IMG/VR virus record: IMGVR_UViG_3300025127_000177
Location: 1-29,631 of that record
Source of the DNA: a virus
Length of the DNA: 29,631 nt
Reading direction: 5' to 3' (one strand)
Shown: positions 7,516-15,488 of the stretch, piece after piece
How positions within the stretch are numbered: the first letter of the stretch is position 1
Layout: each line of letters begins with the position of its first letter
Program-made: the position numbers and the translations under genes
Notes under the pieces: model-generated
Databases searched by the model: none
What the model was told of the DNA's origin: nothing
What the model saw: only the letters and a program-made list of their open reading frames with translations

Positions 7516-8271
7516 ATGAAACTACTGATAGATGCTGATTACATAGTCTACAAGTGCTGTGCAGCAGCTGAATACGATATCGATTACGGTGATGATGTGA
7601 TTGTTGTTGGTAGCTCCTTCAAGGAAGCCTATGGCAATGTCATTCGTGATTTGAACAAGATCAAGAACCAATACTTTGAGGGGGAACTAATCCTATTCTT
7701 TAGTGACTCTATCAACTTCCGTAAGACTGTGGATCCTGACTATAAGGGTCATCGCAACAGGAAGAAGCCTTGTGGCTATAAGCGAGTAATAAACAAGCTT
7801 GCTGAAAACTATCCACTAATCAGGATGCCTACCTTAGAAGCAGATGATGCTATGGGTATTTATGCAACATCGAATGATGACTGTATTGTGGTATCACCTG
7901 ATAAGGATATGAAACAAATACCGGGTACTTTGTATAACCTAACTGAGACATTCACCATCACCGAACAGGAAGGATGGGAATGGTTCCTAATCCAGACTTT
8001 GGCAGGAGACAGTACCGACGGTTATTCAGGAGCACCTGGATACGGCATAAAAACAAGCCAAAAATTTTTTGCCGATTACGGATACACTTGGAATAGTGTT
8101 GTCAAAGCGTTTAAGCAAAAAGGTCTAACAGAGCAAGATGCTTTGCGAAACGCACGTCTAGCAAAGATTCTTACCTCTAACGATTATGACAACGGACCGA
8201 TCCTCTTCAGCCCCACCATTTCCAGTGACGGAGATGACGATGGAACAAGAGTTCAAGATGAGACAGATTGA
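7516..8271 (+). CDS. 5'-3' exonuclease, FEN-like (T7 gp6-like)
   Basis: A 251-aa flap/5'-3' exonuclease that removes RNA primers and degrades host DNA to nucleotides. The metal-binding acidic clusters of the FEN/PIN-like fold are visible: LLIDADYIVY at the N-terminus, LEADDAMG, then SPDKDMKQIPG, and GDSTDGYSGAPGYG, which forms the helix-hairpin-helix entry. The length is a little under T7 gp6 (300). It starts 8 nt after the polymerase stop, as gp6 follows gp5 in T7 order. The last 20 or so residues are very acidic (SSDGDDDGT), and the 3' end overlaps the next small gene by about 32 nt. Confidence 0.93.
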   Translation: MKLLIDADYIVYKCCAAAEYDIDYGDDVIVVGSSFKEAYGNVIRDLNKIKNQYFEGELILFFSDSINFRKTVDPDYKGHRNRKKPCGYKRVINKLAENYPLIRMPTLEADDAMGIYATSNDDCIVVSPDKDMKQIPGTLYNLTETFTITEQEGWEWFLIQTLAGDSTDGYSGAPGYGIKTSQKFFADYGYTWNSVVKAFKQKGLTEQDALRNARLAKILTSNDYDNGPILFSPTISSDGDDDGTRVQDETD

Positions 8272-8383
8272 AGATGGTGTAGAGAAAGCTAGTAGAGAGG
8301 ATCTAATCATCATCCTGCTAGCACTACAACGTCAGTGTTTTGTCTTAGGAAACAACGTTAAAAACTTACTATCTCAATGGTAA
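8240..8383 (+). CDS. small hypothetical protein (REDLIIILLALQRQCF motif)
   Basis: A 47-aa product. GGAG at 8230-8233 is a good Shine-Dalgarno 6 nt before ATG 8240, so this start is preferred over in-frame ATGs at 8234 and 8186. The protein has one amphipathic-to-hydrophobic helix, REDLIIILLALQRQCFVLG, then a polar tail. It could be a small membrane-associated peptide or, as likely, a soluble helical adaptor. It overlaps the exonuclease end by about 32 nt and the DUF3310 start by 7 nt. The function is unknown; similar short proteins occur in cyanophages to my recollection. Confidence 0.6.
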   Translation: MEQEFKMRQIEDGVEKASREDLIIILLALQRQCFVLGNNVKNLLSQW

Positions 8384-8685
8384 ACAAATCACCCACACAC
8401 TACACCCGTGGTTCTATTGAGGTCTGGGATTTCATCCGAGATCAAGAGCTTAACTACCACCTTGGTAATGCTATTAAATATATTTGCAGAGCCGGTTACA
8501 AGAGTCCTGCGACGAAAGCGGAGGACATCAAAAAGGCTATCCACTATCTTGAAAATGAACTCGAACACATTGAATCAGCATTGCGTTTCTCAGAGCCTAA
8601 GCGATCAAGCGATAGCCTTCCGAGCGTCGTATGGAATCCAGAACAGCGTGGAGAACCGGACTATGCAACTGGGTTTGATCGCTGA
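8377..8685 (+). CDS. DUF3310 protein (T7 gp1.7-like nucleotide kinase family)
   Basis: A 102-aa protein. The family pattern is clear in residues 8-66: HYTRGSIEVWDFI, then YHLGNAIKYICRAGYK, then EDIKKAIHYLENELE. In T7 the related gp1.7 is an unusual dNMP kinase acting on dGMP and dTMP; whether this shorter homologue has that activity is inference. It sits with MazG-like and reductase genes, consistent with dNTP supply. The C-terminal 43 codons overlap the MazG-like gene in another frame for 131 nt and look unlike the conserved core. Confidence 0.85.
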   Translation: MVNKSPTHYTRGSIEVWDFIRDQELNYHLGNAIKYICRAGYKSPATKAEDIKKAIHYLENELEHIESALRFSEPKRSSDSLPSVVWNPEQRGEPDYATGFDR

Positions 8686-8944
8686 GGAATTTGAAGAGTT
8701 CCGATCAGCTGTCAATAATGAACCATACGATAATGAATTAAAAGAGTTAGCAGACCTTGTTTATGTCTGCTTCCAGTATGCCGAGAACATGGAGTGGGAC
8801 CTGGAGGAAGCACTAGACCGTGTTCACAAATCAAATATGTCGAAGCTTGGATTAGATGGTAAACCTATCCGTCGAGCTGACGGCAAGGTCTTGAAAGGAC
8901 CTAACTATCAACCACCTAATTTGAAAGATCTAGTCAATGCCTAA
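8555..8944 (+). CDS. MazG-like nucleotide pyrophosphohydrolase
   Basis: A 129-aa all-alpha NTP pyrophosphohydrolase. The conserved layout is IAFRASYG (helix 1), then MQLGLIAEEFEEFRSA with the EExxE metal-binding motif, then NELKELADLVYVCFQYAE with the ExxD motif, and a C-terminal NMSKLGLDGKP, as in phage MazG/PRA-PH relatives. Cyanophage MazG has been proposed to adjust nucleotide or alarmone pools. The frame is open to 8408, but the family needs only the region from about 8590, so ATG 8555 is chosen; ATG 8663 would lose helix 1. It overlaps DUF3310 by 131 nt and the reductase by 8 nt. Confidence 0.85.
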   Translation: MNSNTLNQHCVSQSLSDQAIAFRASYGIQNSVENRTMQLGLIAEEFEEFRSAVNNEPYDNELKELADLVYVCFQYAENMEWDLEEALDRVHKSNMSKLGLDGKPIRRADGKVLKGPNYQPPNLKDLVNA

Positions 8945-10313
8945 TCTAATCTCACGCACCGGACGGGTGCAATCTTGGATCGATGATCCCGAAGGACGCT
9001 TGCCAGTGTCCTGCACAGTATTTGTTGTTGAAGACTCAATGGAGGGTCCTAATGGAATCGAAGCATCATGGCGTTTCTCCTCTCATGCACTACGTCTGGG
9101 CGCTGGAGTCGCGATCCACCTTTCAAAACTACGACCGAGAGGAAGCGATAATGGCAAAGGACTCGTTGCTTCAGGTCCTGTATCGTTTGGACGAATTTAT
9201 AGCACGCTCAACGAAACTCTAAGGCGAGGTGGCAAGTACAAAAATGGTGCTTGCGTACTTCATCTAGATGCGTCTCATCCTGACATTGAAGAGTTCATTA
9301 GAACACCACGAGAAGAACTGCCATGGGTAAAGCGATGTGTAAACATCACTGATGAGTGGTGGAACGATATGGATCCACTAACTAAACAATATCTATTAGG
9401 AGGAATCAAGGCTGGTGACATCTGGCTAAACAAAGTTAAGTATGAAGGATCAAAAAGAATACGTGGAAACGTTTGTCTTGAAGTGTACTTGCCCAGCCGA
9501 GGAACCTGTCTGCTACAGCACCTCAACCTTGGAGCCTGTACATATGAAGACATCCCAAAAGCTTACGTTGTCGGGATGCAAGAACTTTGTGAGCTACATT
9601 CAAGGACGGGTGTGGGAGAGACAGGAGAGTACCTATCTTCTACCACTGATCGACAGGTTGGACTTGGAGTATTGGGTCTCGCAAATCTCTTGCGGAGATA
9701 CAACGTTAGTTACGAGCAGTTTGGACGTGCGCTCGAACACTATGACAAAGGAGATGCAAGAGCAACTGTCGCATACGAGTTAGTATCACGCATCGCTCAG
9801 GGCATCAAGGAAGCGTCTAAAATAGCGCGTCAATACAACATGGTTAGAGCCTTTGCAATCGCTCCCACAGCGTCTTGTAGCTACCGCTCACAGGACACTG
9901 ATGGGTTTACATGTACACCTGAGATTGCACCACCCATTGCACGGACTGTTGACCGAGATAGTGGAACCTTTGGTGTCCAAACATATGATTATGGCGAAGT
10001 AGAAATTGCATCCGAAGTTGGATGGGATAATTATAAAGCTGTCGCTGACGGTATTATGAAACTATACCGAAGCAGTGGACTTCTTCACGGTTACTCTTAC
10101 AATTGGTGGTCAGATTTAGCCACAATGAATGAGGACTTTATCGAAGAGTGGCTACGGTCTCCACAAACCTCTCTTTATTACAGCCTTCAAGTAATGGGTG
10201 ATGTACAAGATAAGTCTGATGCTTATGCTGCTCTTGATGATGCAGATGTTGATGAATATCTTGCTGACCTATTTGAAGGAGTAAACGAACCTCAATGTGA
10301 TTGTGCAGAATAA
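8937..10313 (+). CDS. nrdA: ribonucleotide reductase, catalytic alpha subunit (class I signatures)
   Basis: Reduces ribonucleotides to deoxyribonucleotides for phage DNA synthesis. At 458 aa it is minimal and lacks an N-terminal ATP cone. Visible active-site residues are C26 (LPVSC, like E. coli C225), N178, C180 and E182 in NVCLE (like N437, C439 thiyl, E441), C191 (like C462), a Tyr pair Y414-Y415 in SLYYS (like Y730-Y731 of the radical path) and C-terminal C454/C456. The Tyr pair and the adjacent ferritin-like subunit mark class I, whereas such genes are often labelled class II. A published reannotation of cyanopodovirus reductases from class II to class I (Harrison and colleagues, recalled) agrees. 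Confidence 0.9.
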   Translation: MPNLISRTGRVQSWIDDPEGRLPVSCTVFVVEDSMEGPNGIEASWRFSSHALRLGAGVAIHLSKLRPRGSDNGKGLVASGPVSFGRIYSTLNETLRRGGKYKNGACVLHLDASHPDIEEFIRTPREELPWVKRCVNITDEWWNDMDPLTKQYLLGGIKAGDIWLNKVKYEGSKRIRGNVCLEVYLPSRGTCLLQHLNLGACTYEDIPKAYVVGMQELCELHSRTGVGETGEYLSSTTDRQVGLGVLGLANLLRRYNVSYEQFGRALEHYDKGDARATVAYELVSRIAQGIKEASKIARQYNMVRAFAIAPTASCSYRSQDTDGFTCTPEIAPPIARTVDRDSGTFGVQTYDYGEVEIASEVGWDNYKAVADGIMKLYRSSGLLHGYSYNWWSDLATMNEDFIEEWLRSPQTSLYYSLQVMGDVQDKSDAYAALDDADVDEYLADLFEGVNEPQCDCAE

Positions 10314-10315
10314 CA

Positions 10316-11032
10316 ATGAATCCTTACGACAAATTAATGGCGCGGAAGCGCAAATGGACTCCGGTCAAACCTGTTGCAGGTACATGCCGGGAAGGCGCAG
10401 AAGAGACGATACACCGTGCTCTTGCCTTGAGACATATGGAACTACCTGTGGGAGATTTTATAACTGATGCCCTGGCTACTGAAGTGCCGTCTGTGGCACG
10501 CGACCTATTGCTTAGCAACGTCACCGATGAAAAGAACCATGACTTGGCTCTCGGTTACATCGCCGATGCTTACGGTACTGATCCTAAGGCGGAAGCTGAA
10601 GCACTTAAACTTAAAGAAGCGTGGACTTCGCATCCAGATCACACTGTGCTCAAAGCAATGGTTGCCGAGCGTGCGATTTTCTTCGTACTTCTCCCCTTTT
10701 TTCGGTGGAATGGTGATGCTGGAATGCGTACCGTTTCCGCTGACATCTCCAGAGATGAGCAAATTCATGTTGCAGCCAACTCTCTCGTGTGTACAGAACT
10801 GGGACTCAGACCGTCTGCTTCCTTGGATAAACTCAGGAAGGCAACTATTAACTGGGTCATGCAGCCACTAGGTAGAAACTCAGAGGTCAGATATTTGGAC
10901 AAAAAATTTTGGCTGGATAGCAGCGACAACCTGATGTATCAGGGCAAAGCTCCACAGTTTGCAGCCACTAAATCTGCTCGTATGCCTGCTTTCTTTGAGC
11001 ATAGTAATGTCAACCTCCCACAATACGCTTAA
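10316..11032 (+). CDS. nrdB: ribonucleotide reductase, ferritin-like beta subunit
   Basis: A 238-aa protein, small for NrdB, starting 2 nt after the alpha subunit; an ATG at 10301 is possible but less likely. Counting from 10316, the diiron-type ligand pattern is E42 (RHMELP), E72 and H75 (DEKNH), E118 (AERAIFF), and E148 and H151 (DEQIH), with 30-residue spacing in both halves. The residue four after the first His, the radical Tyr in E. coli (Y122), is Leu79 here. So the metal sites look complete but the classical tyrosyl radical cannot form at that place. It works with the upstream alpha subunit. Confidence 0.85.
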   Translation: MNPYDKLMARKRKWTPVKPVAGTCREGAEETIHRALALRHMELPVGDFITDALATEVPSVARDLLLSNVTDEKNHDLALGYIADAYGTDPKAEAEALKLKEAWTSHPDHTVLKAMVAERAIFFVLLPFFRWNGDAGMRTVSADISRDEQIHVAANSLVCTELGLRPSASLDKLRKATINWVMQPLGRNSEVRYLDKKFWLDSSDNLMYQGKAPQFAATKSARMPAFFEHSNVNLPQYA

Positions 11033-11195
11033 TTTTCTTGAGACAAAAGGTCTTCAAGCTAACGCAATCATTCAAGAAATGAATGAAACATTTCCACCCG
11101 TACAACCTACGCCACACGACAACATAGAAAAGATCATGTATCAAGCTGGTCAAAGATATGTTGTTGAGTGGTTAATCCAACGCATGGAAGAATAA
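11007..11195 (+). CDS. small hypothetical protein upstream of gp7.3-like gene
   Basis: A 62-aa product if the ATG at 11007 is used (26-nt overlap with nrdB); ATG 11079 would give 38 aa. The sequence is soluble, with a C-terminal helix IMYQAGQRYVVEWLIQRMEE. The MYxAGQRxVVxW pattern recurs, as I recall, in small proteins just before portal genes of T7-like phages, but I cannot name a family. It may be a minor virion or assembly factor. Confidence 0.65.
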   Translation: MSTSHNTLNFLETKGLQANAIIQEMNETFPPVQPTPHDNIEKIMYQAGQRYVVEWLIQRMEE

Positions 11196-11197
11196 CA

Positions 11198-11443
11198 ATG
11201 TGTCTTTTTAAAGCACCTAAGCCTCCAAAACTACCAGATCCACCGCCACTTCCTAAGGTTGCTCCACCGGCACCACCACCGCCACCAGTACTAGCACCAA
11301 AGCAATTGCAGCCAGAAGGCGCAGCACCTGACCTACGTATTGGTAGTCAGAAAGCAGTGTCTAGTTCACGTAAGCGTGTCAATTCTTCTTCAATGAAGAG
11401 TAGTTTAAACATGGGTGGTAATGCAGGAGGGCTAAACATATGA
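11198..11443 (+). CDS. T7 gp7.3-like tail/host-range assembly protein
   Basis: An 81-aa product from ATG 11198, with GGAAGA upstream as ribosome site. The N-terminus (MCLFKAPKPPKLPDPPPLPK and onward) is strongly Pro-rich. The C-terminus RKRVNSSSMKSSLN...GGLNI matches the style and order of the T7 gp7.3 tail (RKRARAGGKKSLSV...GGINI). It lies immediately before the portal gene, as gp7.3 does. In T7, gp7.3 is needed for tail fibre attachment or adsorption. The Pro-rich N-terminal half differs from T7. The stop overlaps the portal ATG (ATGA). Confidence 0.75.
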   Translation: MCLFKAPKPPKLPDPPPLPKVAPPAPPPPPVLAPKQLQPEGAAPDLRIGSQKAVSSSRKRVNSSSMKSSLNMGGNAGGLNI

Positions 11444-13059
11444 GCTGCCAGCAAAGATACAATGAGCTACAAAGTGAACGTCAGCAGTTCCTAGACGTTG
11501 CTTACACTTGCTCACAACTGACGCTGCCATACCTCATTTCAAGAGACGATGAAAATACAACACATCGTCCTCTTACAACACCTTGGCAAAGTGTAGGAGC
11601 AAAAGCATGTGTGACGTTAGCGTCTAAATTGATGCTAGCTTTGCTACCTCCACAAACAAGCTTCTTCAAACTACAAGTCAGAGATGACAAGTTAGGTGAA
11701 GATCTTGATCCAGAAATTAGAAGTGAACTTGACCTGTCATTCTCCAAGATGGAGAGGATGGTGATGGATTCTATTAATGCATCTAATGATCGAGTGGTTG
11801 TTCATCAAGCCATCAAGCACCTCATTGTAGGTGGTAACTCTCTTATCTTTATGGGTAAAGATGGTCTTAAGAACTACCCACTGAATCGCTATGTAGTGGA
11901 CCGTGATGGCAACGGTAATGTCATAGAAATTGTCACAAAGGAACTAATCAGTCGTCGTGTGCTTGGTCTGCCTCCAGCTGAAAACAAGAAACCTAATGAG
12001 GTATCAGCAGGTGGTGGTCTAAACGGTAGGACTGGTACAAATACATTCGATGATGACGTTGAGGTGTATACCCACGTCAAGCTAGATAAGAAGAACGGTC
12101 GCTGGACTTGGTATCAGGAGGCAGAAGATAAGCGTCTTCCTAATAGTCAAAGCACAGCACCAAAGAATGCTTCACCCTGGCTAGTACTTCGATTCAATAC
12201 TTTTGATGGTGAAGCCTATGGTCGTGGAAGAGTAGAAGAGTTTCTTGGTGATCTGAAGTCACTAGAAGCACTCTCTCAGGCATTGATAGAAGGCTCTGCA
12301 GCAGCCGCTAAGGTTGTCTTCCTTGTATCACCATCAAGTACAACTAAACCGCAGACTCTGGCTCAAGCTGGTAACGGTGCAATCATTCAGGGTAGACCTG
12401 ATGATGTACAAGTTGTACAGGTTGGAAAGACAGCTGACTTCAGAACAGCCTATGAAATGGCTAACCAATTAGGTCAGCGTATCTCTGATGCATTCATGGT
12501 ATTGAACATCAGACAATCAGAACGTACTACAGCAGAGGAAGTACGGCTGACACAACTGGAACTAGAACAGCAACTAGGTGGGATGTTCTCACTGTTGACT
12601 GTTGAGTTCCTTAAACCATATCTTGATCGTACCTTGATGGTGCTACAGCGTAGTGGTCAACTACCGAAGCTACCAAAAGGTATTGTCCGTCCACAGATCG
12701 TAGCTGGTGTAAACGCACTTGGTCGTGGTCAAGATAGGGAATCACTGATCCAGTTCATCACAACCATTGCTCAGACAATGGGTCCTGAATCAATCGCTAA
12801 GTTCATCAATCCTGATGAATATATTAAGCGACTCGCAACTGCACAAGGTATCGACGTATTGAACCTTGTTAAGAGTATGTCAGAGATTCAAGGGCAAGCG
12901 CAGCAACAACAACAAATGATGACACAGCAAGAACTTATTAAACAAGCTGGTCAATTTGCTTCGTCACCGATGGCTGATCCCACCAAGAACCCACAAGCTA
13001 TGGAGATGATGAATGGACTCACAGGAAACCAAGAAGCGGACCCGAACCCGGAAGGTTAA
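11440..13059 (+). CDS. portal protein (T7 gp8 head-tail connector)
   Basis: A 539-aa protein, nearly the length of T7 gp8 (536). It would form the dodecameric channel through which DNA enters and leaves and on which the tail is built. Features include the N-terminal HRPLTTPWQSVGAKACVTLA, the LMLALLPPQTSFFKL segment, the tail-proximal DAFMVLNIRQSERTTAEEVR and a Gln/Met-rich C-terminus (QGQAQQQQQMMTQQEL). Position after gp7.3-like and before scaffold fits. The final 47 nt overlap the next small gene. Confidence 0.95.
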   Translation: MSCQQRYNELQSERQQFLDVAYTCSQLTLPYLISRDDENTTHRPLTTPWQSVGAKACVTLASKLMLALLPPQTSFFKLQVRDDKLGEDLDPEIRSELDLSFSKMERMVMDSINASNDRVVVHQAIKHLIVGGNSLIFMGKDGLKNYPLNRYVVDRDGNGNVIEIVTKELISRRVLGLPPAENKKPNEVSAGGGLNGRTGTNTFDDDVEVYTHVKLDKKNGRWTWYQEAEDKRLPNSQSTAPKNASPWLVLRFNTFDGEAYGRGRVEEFLGDLKSLEALSQALIEGSAAAAKVVFLVSPSSTTKPQTLAQAGNGAIIQGRPDDVQVVQVGKTADFRTAYEMANQLGQRISDAFMVLNIRQSERTTAEEVRLTQLELEQQLGGMFSLLTVEFLKPYLDRTLMVLQRSGQLPKLPKGIVRPQIVAGVNALGRGQDRESLIQFITTIAQTMGPESIAKFINPDEYIKRLATAQGIDVLNLVKSMSEIQGQAQQQQQMMTQQELIKQAGQFASSPMADPTKNPQAMEMMNGLTGNQEADPNPEG

Positions 13060-13222
13060 ACAACAACCTAACGAGAAGGTAGAGCTGACCGTAGAAGATG
13101 CGGTAGAAAACAAGTATGCACCTAAACCGAAGGTTGGTGCTAATCGTCCTAAGAATATTGTGAATTCGGTTGGACTTGGAAACTTAAAAGTAGAAACTGT
13201 TAATGGCTACACTGACGTATGA
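13013..13222 (+). CDS. small basic hypothetical protein between portal and scaffold
   Basis: A 69-aa protein that fills the 143-nt gap between portal and scaffold and overlaps both (47 nt and 20 nt). It is highly basic at the N-terminus (KKRTRTRKVKQQ), has an acidic patch (VELTVEDAVE), then a Lys/Pro-rich tract and a C-terminal GLGNLKVETVNG. Amino-acid use looks like a real protein rather than a shadow. There are no membrane segments or known domain. A minor capsid or assembly role is possible from context. Confidence 0.7.
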   Translation: MDSQETKKRTRTRKVKQQPNEKVELTVEDAVENKYAPKPKVGANRPKNIVNSVGLGNLKVETVNGYTDV

Positions 13223-13976
13223 TCCCACTCCTGCTGATCAGCCTGAATTCAATGAAGCTGAGCAAGAAGCTCTAGCTATTGGTGAACAGGCTGAAGCAGA
13301 TCAGCAACAGATGCTGGCAGGTAAGTTTAAAGATGCTGAGGCATTAGAGCAAGCTTACATTGAACTACAAAAGAAACTAGGTGAAAACGATGGCGAAGAA
13401 GTGCGGGACGAAACGTCCTCCGAAGAAGTAAACGAAGAAGAAGCAGAGGTATCACCTGCTCAATCATTAATTACTGAAGCAACTACTATGTATGCAGAGT
13501 CTGGTGAACTAACACCAGAGGTACTAGAAAAGTTTAACTCTATGTCTAGTACAGATCTTGTGAATGCTTACATGGAGATGCAAGGCAATCTACCAACAGC
13601 AGCTTCACCTGATTTATCTGAATCAGAAGTAAATCAAATTAAGAATACTGCTGGTGGTGAAGAAGGTTATAACCAATTGATGGCGTGGTCTGGAGAGAAT
13701 CTAGACCCGTCTGATGTTGAAGCCTTTGACCAACTTGTCGAGAGTGGTAACTCACGTCTTATCAGGTTGGCAGTATCTGGACTTAAAGCTGAGATGGAGA
13801 AGTCAGTTGGATTTGAAGGGAACATGGTCACTGGTCGTGCGCCCTTCCAACCAGCTGATGTATTCCGCAGTCAGGCAGAAGTTGTAGAAGCTATGTCTGA
13901 CCCTCGTTATGACAGAGACCCTGCTTATAGGAATGATGTATTCCAAAAACTTGATCGTTCTAATTTAGAATACTAA
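13203..13976 (+). CDS. scaffolding protein (T7 gp9-like)
   Basis: A 257-aa, strongly acidic, helical protein that guides procapsid assembly and then leaves the shell. The N-terminal half is rich in Glu, Gln and Ala (EAEQEALAIGEQAEADQQQ), with KFKDAEALEQAYIELQKKLG, a motif seen in many T7-like and lambda-like scaffold proteins. The C-terminus carries RFDRDP-like content (DPRYDRDPAYRNDVFQKL), the usual capsid-binding end. T7 gp9 is 307 aa. It sits between portal and the capsid region. The stop overlaps the next ATG (TAATG). Confidence 0.92.
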   Translation: MATLTYDPTPADQPEFNEAEQEALAIGEQAEADQQQMLAGKFKDAEALEQAYIELQKKLGENDGEEVRDETSSEEVNEEEAEVSPAQSLITEATTMYAESGELTPEVLEKFNSMSSTDLVNAYMEMQGNLPTAASPDLSESEVNQIKNTAGGEEGYNQLMAWSGENLDPSDVEAFDQLVESGNSRLIRLAVSGLKAEMEKSVGFEGNMVTGRAPFQPADVFRSQAEVVEAMSDPRYDRDPAYRNDVFQKLDRSNLEY

Positions 13977-14215
13977 TGGCTAATAATGTAAGCCTCAAGA
14001 TGGGTACTCATAAGTCACGATCTGGAGGGCTTACAGCCAAAGGTCGTGCAAAGTACAACAAGGCAACAGGATCAAATCTAAAACCACCACAACCACAAGG
14101 AGGACCACGTAAACGGTCCTTCTGTGCCCGGATGGGTGGTGTAAAAGGACCAATGAAAAAACCAAATGGCAAGCCAACCAGAAAGGCACTTGCTCTACGT
14201 AAATGGAAATGTTAA
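13976..14215 (+). CDS. small basic protein (DUF6321-like)
   Basis: A 79-aa, Lys/Arg/Gly-rich protein. Blocks visible are GGLTAKGRAKYNKATGSNLK, then GPRKRSFCARMGGVKG, and a C-terminal ALRKWKC. This arrangement matches small proteins common in marine phages that I recall as DUF6321. It has two Cys and no membrane segment. Encoded between scaffold and capsid, it may bind DNA or assist packaging, but no function is established to my knowledge. Confidence 0.85.
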   Translation: MANNVSLKMGTHKSRSGGLTAKGRAKYNKATGSNLKPPQPQGGPRKRSFCARMGGVKGPMKKPNGKPTRKALALRKWKC

Positions 14216-14217
14216 TT

Positions 14218-14370
14218 ATGGCAGCTAAAAAAGGACTTTATGCAAATATCCACGCCAAGCGTAAGCGTATTGCTGCTGGCAGTGGTGAGAAGATGAGGAC
14301 ACCTGGTTCTAAGGGTGCTCCTAAAGATAAGAACTTTAAACGTGCAGCTAAAACAGCTAAGAAAAAGTAA
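14218..14370 (+). CDS. very small basic protein (YANIHAKRKRIAAGSGEKMR)
   Basis: A 50-aa product starting 2 nt after the preceding stop. It contains YANIHAKRKRIAAGSGEKMR and GSKGAPKDKNFKRAAKTAKK. This layout (YANIHxKRxRIxxGSGExMRxPGxKGAP) is widespread in phages, usually near structural genes, and the role is unknown. It is very basic, so nucleic-acid binding is likely by composition only. Confidence 0.85.
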   Translation: MAAKKGLYANIHAKRKRIAAGSGEKMRTPGSKGAPKDKNFKRAAKTAKKK

Positions 14371-14371
14371 T

Positions 14372-14409
14372 TAAGTGTGGTGGGTGGGAAGGTTCAACAC
14401 TTACATAAA
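14372..14409 (+). promoter_or_regulatory. hairpin and TTACATAAA leader before psbA
   Basis: TAAGTGT (14372-14378) and ACACTTA (14397-14403) form a 7-bp stem with an 18-nt loop that contains the purine-rich GGGAAGG. TTACATAAA at 14401-14409 ends 2 nt before the psbA ATG and is identical to the hli leader. The only Shine-Dalgarno-like sequence is in the hairpin loop, about 20 nt from the ATG, too far for normal use. Confidence 0.4.
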
Positions 14410-14411
14410 TT

Positions 14412-15485
14412 ATGACCGCAGTTCTACAACAACGGAAGTCCCAATGGGATTACTTCTGTGAGTGGGTGACGTCCACAAATAACCGTCTATACGTAGGGTG
14501 GTTTGGTGTCCTGATGGTGCCATGTCTGCTCGCCGCTACAACCTGTTTTATTATCGCATTTATTGCAGCTCCCCCAGTTGATATCGATGGAATCAGAGAA
14601 CCAGTCGCAGGATCATTGCTCTACGGCAACAACATTATCTCTGGTGCAGTCGTGCCCTCTAGCAACGCTATTGGATTGCACTTCTATCCAATCTGGGAAG
14701 CAGGCTCCCTCGACGAATGGCTCTACAACGGTGGTCCCTACCAACTGGTTGTGTTCCACTTCCTTGTCGGTATCTTCTCTTACATGGGACGAGAATGGGA
14801 ACTTAGTTATCGACTAGGTATGCGTCCCTGGATCTTTGTTGCTTACTCAGCTCCTGTAGCTGCAGCAACAGCAGTGTTCTTGGTCTATCCCTTTGGTCAA
14901 GGGTCCTTCTCTGATGGTATGCCACTTGGTATCTCTGGTACCTTTAACTTCATGCTTGTCTTCCAAGCTGAGCACAACATCTTGATGCATCCATTTCATA
15001 TGATGGGTGTAGCTGGTGTATTTGGTGGAGCATTGTTCTCTGCTATGCACGGCAGCCTTGTTACGAGTTCCCTTGTTAGGGAAACCACTGAGACGGAATC
15101 TCACAACAACGGGTATAAGTTTGGACAAGAAGAAGAGACGTATAACATCGTCGCAGCCCATGGTTACTTCGGACGTTTAATCTTTCAATATGCGAGCTTC
15201 AATAATTCTCGTAGTCTTCATTTCTTGCTTGCTGCTTTCCCAGTCATTGGCATCTGGTTTACCAGTCTGGGAGTTTCTACGATGGCATTTAACTTGAATG
15301 GTTTTAACTTTAACCAATCTATTATTGAGAATCACGGTCATGTAGTTAATACTTGGGCTGATATTCTGAATCGTGCCAACCTTGGCATGGAAGTCATGCA
15401 TGAACGAAATGCACATAACTTCCCACTGGATCTTGCTACTACCAGTACCAATCAAGTAGCACTAACAACTCCCTTAATTGGATAA
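14412..15485 (+). CDS. psbA: photosystem II D1 protein
   Basis: A 357-aa complete D1 core subunit that binds the reaction-centre chlorophylls, QB and the Mn cluster; the phage copy replaces host D1 that is photodamaged during infection. It has five transmembrane helices, TyrZ in [11 protein letters not shown], the MHPFH histidine region, the QB loop ([20 protein letters not shown]) and the C-terminal [13 protein letters not shown] followed by a 15-aa tail to be cut by CtpA. Residue 128, equivalent to position 130, is Glu (MGREWELS), the high-light type. It lies between scaffold and capsid genes, the usual cyanopodovirus place, and was acquired from the host lineage. Confidence 0.99.
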   Translation: MTAVLQQRKSQWDYFCEWVTSTNNRLYVGWFGVLMVPCLLAATTCFIIAFIAAPPVDIDGIREPVAGSLLYGNNIISGAVVPSSNAIGLHFYPIWEAGSLDEWLYNGGPYQLVVFHFLVGIFSYMGREWELSYRLGMRPWIFVAYSAPVAAATAVFLVYPFGQGSFSDGMPLGISGTFNFMLVFQAEHNILMHPFHMMGVAGVFGGALFSAMHGSLVTSSLVRETTETESHNNGYKFGQEEETYNIVAAHGYFGRLIFQYASFNNSRSLHFLLAAFPVIGIWFTSLGVSTMAFNLNGFNFNQSIIENHGHVVNTWADILNRANLGMEVMHERNAHNFPLDLATTSTNQVALTTPLIG

Positions 15486-15488
15486 TAG

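Noticed and set aside
8937-10313. Labelling the reductase as class II (adenosylcobalamin-dependent)
   Set aside because: The radical-transfer Tyr pair and the adjacent ferritin-like beta subunit indicate class I.
14847-15455. Minus-strand reading frames opposite psbA
   Set aside because: Mirror frames of a highly conserved coding sequence; no protein family is recognisable.
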